Source: an uncultured Cryomorphaceae bacterium (lineage in GTDB: Bacteria; Bacteroidota; Bacteroidia; Flavobacteriales; Schleiferiaceae). From it: 6,339 nt of DNA. Within the stretch, counting starts at the first letter, position 1. Every line of letters begins with the position of its first letter. The notes under the pieces were generated by a model. It did not search any database, was not told the origin of the DNA, and was given only the letters and a program-made list of their open reading frames with translations. Shown here piece by piece: positions 1 through 5,721 of this stretch. The stretch lies in the NCBI GenBank assembly GCA_937900215.1, contig CALCFH010000460.1:1-6339 (forward strand). The letters run 5' to 3'. Made by a program: the position numbers and the translations under genes.

Positions 1-730
1 CTTGCAACTGATCGATTCAAGACTAGATTCTATACGCAATGTGCGCGGTGAGCTTCCTCTTGAAGTTGAGGATCTTGAAGACGAAATTGCAGGGCTCGAT
101 ACACGACTTTCAAAGATGGAAGAAGAGGTCAAAGAGCAAGAGACTGAGATTAAGGAAAAGAAAATCCTAATCAAAGATTGTCAAGCCCGCATAAAGAAGT
201 ACGAAGAGCAACAAAAGAACGTGCGAAATAATCGCGAGTTTGATGCGATTACCAAGGAAATGGAATTTCAAGATTTGGAAATTCAATTATCTGAGAAGCG
301 CATTAAGGAGCAGAAATTTCGTGTAGATACAAAGACAGTTCAAATAGATGAGTTGAAAACACGTCTAGAAGAGCGCAAGCATCACTTGAAACACAAAAAG
401 GCTGAGTTGGAAGGTATTTTGGCAGAGACTCAAAAGGAAGAAGACGCCCTTATTGTGAAGTCTGCTGAATATACCAAAATGATCGATCAAAGGCTTATTG
501 CTGCCTATAACCGCATTCGCAACAATGTCATTAACAGATTGGCAGTGGTACCTGTAGAAAGGGGCGCGTCAGGCGGTTCATTCTTTACTATTCCTCCTCA
601 ACGTCAGCTTGAAATTGCAGCACGTAGAAAAGTTATTACAGACGAGCACTCAGGCAGAATATTGGTAGATCCAGATTTGGCTAGAGAAGAGGAAGCCAGA
701 ATGGAGGAGATTTTCAAATCGCTTCACTAA
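1..730 (+). CDS. COG1579-family coiled-coil protein with cysteine-less zinc-ribbon domain (5' partial)
   Basis: The reading frame is open from the left edge and stops at TAA 728-730. The visible TTG at base 2 is probably not the start: family members usually begin some 15-20 residues earlier, so I treat the gene as truncated by the window. Residues of about 10-160 (counted from base 2) are highly charged, heptad-like Glu/Lys/Leu sequence predicting a long coiled-coil hairpin. The C-terminal part holds the family core: AVVPVERGA, then IPPQRQLEI, then GRILVDPDLA. In COG1579 proteins this core is a C4 zinc ribbon. Here the four ligand positions are Ser190, Ser193, Asp214 and Ser217, so zinc binding is unlikely. 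The biochemical role of the family is not established. In Bacteroidota it commonly follows a NIF3-family gene, which may lie just left of the window (recalled knowledge, not seen). Family assignment is confident; function is open. Confidence 0.88.
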   Translation, partial: LQLIDSRLDSIRNVRGELPLEVEDLEDEIAGLDTRLSKMEEEVKEQETEIKEKKILIKDCQARIKKYEEQQKNVRNNREFDAITKEMEFQDLEIQLSEKRIKEQKFRVDTKTVQIDELKTRLEERKHHLKHKKAELEGILAETQKEEDALIVKSAEYTKMIDQRLIAAYNRIRNNVINRLAVVPVERGASGGSFFTIPPQRQLEIAARRKVITDEHSGRILVDPDLAREEEARMEEIFKSLH

Positions 731-733
731 GGC

Positions 734-2221
734 TTGGCCTTGTTGAAAAAGTACTTATACATACTCATTTTTATAACAAGCTCGGCTTCTCTAAAGGCCG
801 AGCTTGTTTTTGAATATCATCCTGAGCTTGCACGTATACAGCAACTCATTCTGGATTCTAAACTAATAGAAGCAAAGAAGGCGCTGAATATCTTTGAGAG
901 AATCCATCCTGATAATCTATTTGTTCCCTTCTTAAAGGGCCGTGCTTTGTTTTTTCAGGCCTTCCTCCCAGATCAGCAATCTGCTTTTTCAGATGTAGAG
1001 AAAGAATTCTCAAGCATCATTGATCAGATAGAGAAGGGCTCAATTCGAGATAGACATACTTTTATTTGTAGCTCTGAATTGTACTTGATGCAGGCCTTTC
1101 TTCATATGCGCTATGGCAATCAATTTAGTGCGGCTTGGAGTGGATATCAGGCCTTTAATAGGCTAGAAGGAGGCAAGGAGAGGTTCTCTAGCGATCCGTT
1201 GGTTCAATTTGGAAATGGACTCCTATTGACTACGGTTGGAAGCCTGCCGGAGAACTATCGCATTTTCACCAAACTTATTGGTATGAAGGGTTCGGTTGAA
1301 AAAGGAATGAGACTCATGTCTTCTGCCCTAAGGTCAGAAAGCATCCAAGAGAATTCACTTTTCCGCGATGAATTTGCTTATATGTACTGTTTGGTGCGCT
1401 ACCAACTGCTAGAAGACTCAAGTGAATTGCTTTCGTCTTTTGGCGTTTCAGTAGAGACAAGCGCTTTCATGATGTATATGGAGAGCTTGCAATTGCTGCA
1501 AAAAGGGCAGAATGACAAAGCCATCCTCCTTCTTAAAAAGCGAGTTTCATCTAAAGAAATTGAGCCTTATCCCTATATGGATTTTGTTATGGGCAAATTG
1601 CTTTTAAACAAACAAGATCCAAAAGCAGCAATCTGGTTTGTTAAGTTTCTAAATGAATCGAAAGGGCCAAACCATAGAGTGGCTGCGTATCGCTATCTAT
1701 GGTGGCATTATGCCTTCAACAATCAAATAGAAGCAGCTGAGAATTCCAAACTTAAAGCTCTGAATCTGCCAGCAAATTCAAGTTCCGATGCACAAGCAAT
1801 GGCTGACCTAGCTCAAGATTTTCCTATAGACCTCATACGAGCACGGCTCTTATTCGATGGCGGATACGATAAGCTAGCTTGGGAGGTTTTGAACAGAGAA
1901 GGTCTAAAGGCACAATGCCTTCGTTCTCTTTCGGCCAAACATGAATTCCATTACCGCAGAGGGAGAGTGGCGTTTCGACAAAATAATTTTCTTTCTGCCA
2001 AAAACGAATTTACTTTAGCCATCGCCGACTGTGCCCAAGAAATGAATTTTAGCTGTGCAAATAGCCACCTTTACCTTGCCTATACCTTTGGAGGCCTAGG
2101 AGAAACGAATAAGGCCGAAGAATTTTATACTAAAACACTCAATTGCAAAGGCTTTCCTTATTACGAGGGTCTCCATCAGAAGGCTAGAACAGGCTTGGAA
2201 GAGTTAAAGAAGAAATCATAA
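734..2221 (+). CDS. exported TPR-like helical repeat protein, function unknown
   Basis: This is a protein of about 495 residues. The N-terminus has a Lys pair, a hydrophobic stretch (YLYILIFI, residues 7-14) and a probable cleavage site after LKA at residue 22, a typical Sec signal peptide, so the product is probably periplasmic or surface-exposed. The mature part is alpha-helical and TPR-like. The clearest repeats are near residues 403-431 (FHYRRGRVAFRQNNFLSAKNEF) and 442-472 (AYTFGGLGETNKAEEFY); earlier parts are more diverged. There is no catalytic motif, so a scaffold or assembly role is plausible but unproven. No ATG lies near the 5' end. TTG codons at 734, 740 and 743 all keep the signal peptide, and TAAGG at 728-732 sits 7 bases before TTG 740, favouring that one slightly. 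The gene begins within about 10 bases of the preceding stop, yet a terminator-like hairpin (775-811) covers codons 14-26. Confidence 0.85.
   Translation: MALLKKYLYILIFITSSASLKAELVFEYHPELARIQQLILDSKLIEAKKALNIFERIHPDNLFVPFLKGRALFFQAFLPDQQSAFSDVEKEFSSIIDQIEKGSIRDRHTFICSSELYLMQAFLHMRYGNQFSAAWSGYQAFNRLEGGKERFSSDPLVQFGNGLLLTTVGSLPENYRIFTKLIGMKGSVEKGMRLMSSALRSESIQENSLFRDEFAYMYCLVRYQLLEDSSELLSSFGVSVETSAFMMYMESLQLLQKGQNDKAILLLKKRVSSKEIEPYPYMDFVMGKLLLNKQDPKAAIWFVKFLNESKGPNHRVAAYRYLWWHYAFNNQIEAAENSKLKALNLPANSSSDAQAMADLAQDFPIDLIRARLLFDGGYDKLAWEVLNREGLKAQCLRSLSAKHEFHYRRGRVAFRQNNFLSAKNEFTLAIADCAQEMNFSCANSHLYLAYTFGGLGETNKAEEFYTKTLNCKGFPYYEGLHQKARTGLEELKKKS
775..811 (+). terminator. intrinsic terminator hairpin embedded in the TPR gene's signal-peptide codons
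   Basis: The left arm AACAAGCTCGGC (775-786) and right arm GCCGAGCTTGTT (797-808) are perfect 12-bp reverse complements. Two inner pairs (788-795, and a G-U at 787-796) can shorten the 10-base spacer to a 6-base loop. The stem is GC-rich near its tip and runs directly into a T tract (807-811). This is the classic form of a Rho-independent terminator for + strand transcription, placed 44 bases after the stop of the COG1579-type gene. On the - strand no T tract follows, so it looks unidirectional. It lies inside the next coding region, where translation could reduce its activity. The structure is read directly; termination is inferred. Confidence 0.75.
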
Positions 2222-2267
2222 ACTTGGTTCATTAAAGCGATTTTGAACCCTAATACGAATAGACAAC
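2222..2267. other. short gap before elbB without a convincing signal
   Basis: These 46 bases hold a weak 6-bp inverted repeat, GGTTCA (2226-2231) and TGAACC (2244-2249), with a 12-base spacer and no T tract. I find no full TAnnTTTG promoter element; the closest is CGATTTTG at 2238-2245, which lacks the TA. There is no purine-rich ribosome binding site before the ATG at 2268. Read-through from the TPR gene is therefore the simplest source of elbB transcription. Confidence 0.4.
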
Positions 2268-2948
2268 ATGAAAATTGCAGTTCTTTTACATGGTTCCGGG
2301 GTTTACGATGGAACGGAGATTCAGGAAGCAGTTCTTAGCCTCCTTGCTATTGAAGAATTAGGTCATTCGTATCAATGCCTTGCTCCAGATATTCAGCAAT
2401 TTCACGTTGTAAATCACCTGAATGGTGAGGCAATGAATGAAACAAGGAATGTTCTGGTAGAATCGGCAAGAATTGCAAGGGGAAATGTTCTGAACTTAAA
2501 AGAAGTCGACCTTCATTCTTTCGATGCGCTGCTTATGCCAGGTGGATTCGGAACCGCTAAAAACTTTACAAATTGGGCATTTGAAGGACCCTCCAGTTCC
2601 ATAATACCAGAAGTGAAGGACTTTCTCCAAGGCTGTGTTGAGCATAAGAAGCCGATCGTAGCACTTTGCATGAGTCCGACTACATTGGCCAAGGCATTCC
2701 AGAATACTGAGCTTAGGCTTGAACTGAGCGTTGGAACTACTGCTGAGCCTTCTCCCTATGACATAAAAGGAATTAGTGCAGGAATGGAAAGCACAGGTGC
2801 TCTTGTGCAAATGAAATCCGTGAAGGAAATTTCGATCGACATAAAGAACAGAATTATATGCGCTCCTTGTTATATGATGGAGGCAAGCCTTCTAGAGGTA
2901 AGAGACAATATCAGACACGCCATTGCTGAGTTAGAGTCTCTGCTCTAA
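2268..2948 (+). CDS. elbB: isoprenoid biosynthesis glyoxalase ElbB (DJ-1/PfpI superfamily)
   Basis: The protein has 226 residues, against about 217 for E. coli ElbB. It aligns with it by memory along most of its length: GSGVYDGTEIQEAV (residues 9-22), then APDIQQFHVVNHLNGEAMNETRNVL between about 39 and 63, then LMPGGFGTAKN (89-99), and a C-terminal APCYM near residue 200. The nucleophile elbow is ALCMSP with Cys134 as the expected reactive cysteine. Glu17 is in the position of the conserved acidic residue that activates this cysteine in DJ-1-like proteins. E. coli ElbB has been linked genetically to isoprenoid synthesis and reported to have weak glyoxalase activity; the physiological substrate is uncertain. 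The protein is cytosolic, as no signal peptide is visible. The start is the ATG at 2268, which gives the conserved MKIAVLLHGSG opening. The gene is intact, and its family identity is clear. Confidence 0.92.
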   Translation: MKIAVLLHGSGVYDGTEIQEAVLSLLAIEELGHSYQCLAPDIQQFHVVNHLNGEAMNETRNVLVESARIARGNVLNLKEVDLHSFDALLMPGGFGTAKNFTNWAFEGPSSSIIPEVKDFLQGCVEHKKPIVALCMSPTTLAKAFQNTELRLELSVGTTAEPSPYDIKGISAGMESTGALVQMKSVKEISIDIKNRIICAPCYMMEASLLEVRDNIRHAIAELESLL

Positions 2949-2963
2949 GCCTTGCTACTTTCT

Positions 2964-2972
2964 TACCTTTGC
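2964..2972 (+). promoter_or_regulatory. candidate Bacteroidota -7 promoter element upstream of gpmI
   Basis: TACCTTTGC is an exact match to the TAnnTTTG(C/T) -7 element described for Bacteroidota housekeeping promoters, and it falls in the short gap between elbB and gpmI. Transcription would begin at about 2977-2980, just before the GTG at 2987. No TTG is found at the usual -33 distance, so the promoter would be weak or dependent on other contacts. The six fixed bases are expected a few times by chance in a window of this size, so position is the main support. Confidence 0.4.
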
Positions 2973-2986
2973 CAAAAGCAAATCTC

Positions 2987-4513
2987 GTGAGTAATAAGGC
3001 CTTTTTAATGATCCTAGATGGATGGGGTATGGCTGCCAATAAAAATGTCTCTGCCATTGATAAAGCAAAAACACCTTTTATTGATAGCCTTTATAGCTTG
3101 TATCCAAATACCCGCTTAGAGGCAAGTGGAAGAGCCGTGGGTTTGCCCGACGGTCAAATGGGCAATTCTGAAGTAGGACATATGAACCTTGGCGCCGGAA
3201 GGGTGGTCTACCAAGATTTAGTAAAAATCAATTTGGCGATTGAAGAAGGAACTTTTTTCAAAGAAGAGACACTCCTAGATGCAATGCACTCGGCTAAAGT
3301 GAATAACAAAGATTTACATCTTTTCGGACTGGTTTCGAATGGTGGTGTGCACTCGCATATCAATCATTTAAAAGCCTTGATAGCAATGGCTGAATCACAT
3401 GAAATCGAGCGGTTTTTTGTGCATGTTTTTACTGATGGAAGGGATTGCGATCCCAAAAGTGGTATCCATTTCGTCAAAGAAATAGAAGAGGCTCTTAAAG
3501 GGACTAAAGGAAAGATTGCCTCGGTTTGTGGTAGATACTATGCAATGGATAGAGATCATCGGTGGGAGAGAGTAAAGAAAGCCTATGACCTCCTAGTAAA
3601 AGGCGAAGGAGAGTTGTTTGATTCAGCCACTTTAGCCATCCAAGCAAGTTATAGTAAAGACATTACGGATGAGTTCATACTTCCTGCTTCGATTAGAGGT
3701 CAAGAAGAAAAAGCACACCTTCTCAAAGATGGCGATGTAGCCATCTGCTTTAACTATAGAACAGATAGAGGTCGACAAATTACAGAGGTGCTTACTCAAA
3801 AAGATTTTCCAGAGTGGAATATGAAGAGTTTGTCTTTGAATTACAATACGTTAACAAATTACGATGATTCATTTAAGGGAGTGAATGTCGTTTTTGAAAA
3901 AGACAATTTGTCGGAGACTTTAGGAGAAGTACTGTCTAGAGAGGGTAAAACTCAAGTTAGAATTGCAGAGACTGAAAAGTACCCTCATGTTACTTTTTTC
4001 TTTTCAGGTGGAAGGGAAACACCCTTCGATGGTGAGAGAAGACTGCTTTGTCCTTCTCCAAAGGTTGCAACCTATGATTTGCAGCCAGAAATGAGTGCCT
4101 TCGATATTCGAGACAAGATTATCTCCGACATAGACTCAAATCCAGCCGATTTTATTTGCCTCAACTTTGCTAACCCAGATATGGTTGGTCATACTGGAAT
4201 TATGGAAGCCGCCATTAAGGCTTGCGAAACAGTAGATCAATGTGCCCAAGCTGTCGTGGAATGTGCACTGAAAAATCAGTATAGAATGATTATTCTGGCA
4301 GATCACGGCAATGCAGATTGTTTGATTAATCCAGACGGAAGTCCAAATACAGCGCATACTACGCAGCCTGTTCCATGTTTTGTACTTTCGCCAACGAAGG
4401 AAAACTATAGACTGAAAGAAGGTGTTCTTGGAGATGTGGCACCCACCGTTTTACATCTTATGCGTTTAGAAATTCCAAAGGCTATGACAGGTTCAAGTCT
4501 AATTGTTGATTAA
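2987..4513 (+). CDS. gpmI: 2,3-bisphosphoglycerate-independent phosphoglycerate mutase
   Basis: The enzyme interconverts 3-phosphoglycerate and 2-phosphoglycerate in cytosolic glycolysis and gluconeogenesis, using two Mn ions and a phosphoserine intermediate. Counted from GTG 2987 the protein has 508 residues, the usual length. Visible family motifs in order: LMILDGWG (metal Asp11), GQMGNSEVGH (catalytic Ser61), GGVHSH, DGRD, GRYYAMDRDHRWER, FNYRTDRGRQ, ETEKYPHVTFFFSGG, NFANPDMVGHTG, ADHGNAD and NTAHTTQPVP. Together these give a complete alkaline-phosphatase-type metal site and the phosphotransferase insert, so the enzyme should be active. The frame stays open upstream to TTG 2969, but that start would add six non-conserved residues and overlap a candidate promoter. 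GTG 2987 gives MSNKAFLMILDGWG, which matches family N-termini and places Asp and Ser within one residue of their known positions 12 and 62 in the Bacillus enzyme. The stop overlaps the next start (TAATG). Confidence 0.96.
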   Translation: MSNKAFLMILDGWGMAANKNVSAIDKAKTPFIDSLYSLYPNTRLEASGRAVGLPDGQMGNSEVGHMNLGAGRVVYQDLVKINLAIEEGTFFKEETLLDAMHSAKVNNKDLHLFGLVSNGGVHSHINHLKALIAMAESHEIERFFVHVFTDGRDCDPKSGIHFVKEIEEALKGTKGKIASVCGRYYAMDRDHRWERVKKAYDLLVKGEGELFDSATLAIQASYSKDITDEFILPASIRGQEEKAHLLKDGDVAICFNYRTDRGRQITEVLTQKDFPEWNMKSLSLNYNTLTNYDDSFKGVNVVFEKDNLSETLGEVLSREGKTQVRIAETEKYPHVTFFFSGGRETPFDGERRLLCPSPKVATYDLQPEMSAFDIRDKIISDIDSNPADFICLNFANPDMVGHTGIMEAAIKACETVDQCAQAVVECALKNQYRMIILADHGNADCLINPDGSPNTAHTTQPVPCFVLSPTKENYRLKEGVLGDVAPTVLHLMRLEIPKAMTGSSLIVD

Positions 4514-4938
4514 TGGAAAAGAAACTTTTAATAGCCGTTGATTTTGACGGTACTATTGTAGAAGATCGATATCCCGGTATTGGTAAGCCAATGCCTTTTG
4601 CTTTCGAAACATTGAAAATGCTTCAGAGAGATGGTCATCGTTTGATACTATGGACTTACCGAGTGAACAAAAGACTTCAAGAGGCGGTTACATTCTGTGA
4701 AGAAAATGGCATTGATTTTTATGCCGTGAATAAGGGTTTTCCGGAGGAAGATCTAAACCACCCTGAAACAGGAAGAAAAATTCACGCAGATATTTTTATC
4801 GATGATCGAAATTTTAATGGATTCCCTGGCTGGGGCGTTATCTATCAAAATTTGAGTGGGCAAGATTCTTCTCTTGAAAAGATGAATAAAGACTTTGGAA
4901 CAAAAAAGAGAAGGGGACTATTTAGATTTGGTAGATGA
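4513..4938 (+). CDS. small capless HAD-superfamily phosphatase-like protein (BT0820-like)
   Basis: The product has 141 residues. It carries HAD motif I as AVDFDGTI (Asp10 nucleophile, Asp12 acid/base), motif II as ILWTYR (Thr48), a conserved lysine region around NKGFPEED (74-80), and motif IV as FIDDRN (Asp97 and Asp98, Mg ligands). All catalytic positions are present and the spacing leaves no room for a large cap domain. It resembles the BT0820 type of Bacteroides HAD proteins. The substrate is unknown; the lack of a cap would fit a bulky or macromolecular substrate, which is inference only. After residue 113 comes a low-conservation tail ending in a basic segment, KKRRGLFRFGR. The ATG at 4513 shares its A with the gpmI stop codon, and the last four bases overlap the map start, so expression is probably translationally coupled to both neighbours. 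No Shine-Dalgarno sequence is seen. Confidence 0.85.
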   Translation: MEKKLLIAVDFDGTIVEDRYPGIGKPMPFAFETLKMLQRDGHRLILWTYRVNKRLQEAVTFCEENGIDFYAVNKGFPEEDLNHPETGRKIHADIFIDDRNFNGFPGWGVIYQNLSGQDSSLEKMNKDFGTKKRRGLFRFGR

Positions 4939-5720
4939 TTCGATATAAATCGCTAGAAGAAATTGAGATTATGCGCGAGAGCGCAATGCTCGTTAGTGAG
5001 ACCTTGGGTATGCTTGCAGCCGAGATTAAACCAGGTGTAAGCCCTTTGGCGCTAGACGCATTGGCAGAACAATACATTCGAGACCACAAGGCCGTTCCGG
5101 GTTTTCTAGGTTTGTATGACTGTCCAAACACCCTTTTAACGTCTGTTAATGAGCAGGTTGTTCACGGCATTCCGACCAATAGGTCTTTGAAAGAAGGAGA
5201 CATTGTTTCTATTGATTGCGGAGTTTTTAAAAACGGATTTTATGGAGACCAAGCTTTCACTTTTATGGTTGGAAAGGTTTCAGATGAGGTTTTTGCCCTT
5301 TTAAAAACTACCTACGAAGCGCTCTATTTGGGGTTGGCTGAATTGAAGGTGGGCAATAGAATTGGAGATATTGGCTGCGCAATAGAAACCTATGCGACTT
5401 CCAAAGGCTATGGTGTTGTAAAAGAATTGGTGGGCCATGGCTTGGGTCAGCAACTGCATGAGGAACCGCAGGTTCCGAATTTTGGAAGACGTGGCAAGGG
5501 TAAGAAAATTCAAGAAGGACTGGTAGTAGCTATTGAACCCATGATAAATATGGGAACGCATAGGGTTAAACAACTAAAAGATGGATGGACGATTGTAACG
5601 CACGATGGAAAGCCAAGCGCGCACTATGAGCACGATGTGGCCGTTGTAAATGGTCAGCCAGAGATTTTATCTTCTTTTGAACCTGTTTTTAGAGTAACAG
5701 GAAATCCATTTGGTTCATAA
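4935..5720 (+). CDS. map: type I methionyl aminopeptidase
   Basis: The enzyme removes the initiator methionine from nascent proteins at the ribosome, after deformylation, when the second residue is small. At 261 residues it has the length of bacterial type Ia enzymes, without an N-terminal zinc-finger extension. All active-site residues are visible: His78 (VVHGIP), metal ligands Asp94 (SIDCG), Asp105 (YGDQAF), His168 (GHGLG), Glu201 (AIEPM) and Glu232 (HYEHDV), and His175 (LHEEPQVPNF). The N-terminal helix IRYKSLEEIEIMRESAMLVSE is also typical. The start ATG at 4935 overlaps the preceding gene's TGA (ATGA), which indicates coupled translation; AAGGGGA about 18 bases upstream is too far away to be an ideal ribosome binding site. 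The C-terminus past the final metal ligand (SSFEPVFRVTGNPFGS) is lineage-variable. The gene appears intact and is presumably essential unless a second map copy exists. Confidence 0.96.
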   Translation: MIRYKSLEEIEIMRESAMLVSETLGMLAAEIKPGVSPLALDALAEQYIRDHKAVPGFLGLYDCPNTLLTSVNEQVVHGIPTNRSLKEGDIVSIDCGVFKNGFYGDQAFTFMVGKVSDEVFALLKTTYEALYLGLAELKVGNRIGDIGCAIETYATSKGYGVVKELVGHGLGQQLHEEPQVPNFGRRGKGKKIQEGLVVAIEPMINMGTHRVKQLKDGWTIVTHDGKPSAHYEHDVAVVNGQPEILSSFEPVFRVTGNPFGS

Positions 5721-5721
5721 T

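Noticed and set aside
889..896. TATCTTTG, an exact TAnnTTTG promoter match inside the TPR gene, considered as an internal promoter.
   Set aside because: There is no -33 TTG at a proper distance, it is inside coding sequence, and no gene start lies downstream. A few such matches are expected by chance.
2226..2249. Hairpin GGTTCA/TGAACC between the TPR gene and elbB, considered as a terminator.
   Set aside because: Six pairs with a 12-base loop and no following T tract do not make an intrinsic terminator.
2496..2810. Open frame on the - strand antisense to elbB (about 104 codons).
   Set aside because: It is fully covered by the well-supported elbB frame and its translation resembles no family I recognise; it is a shadow frame.
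3727..3746. Inverted repeat AGATGGC and GCCATCT with a 6-base loop in gpmI.
   Set aside because: The stem is only 7 bp, no T tract follows, and it is in the middle of a conserved coding region; a chance pairing is likely.
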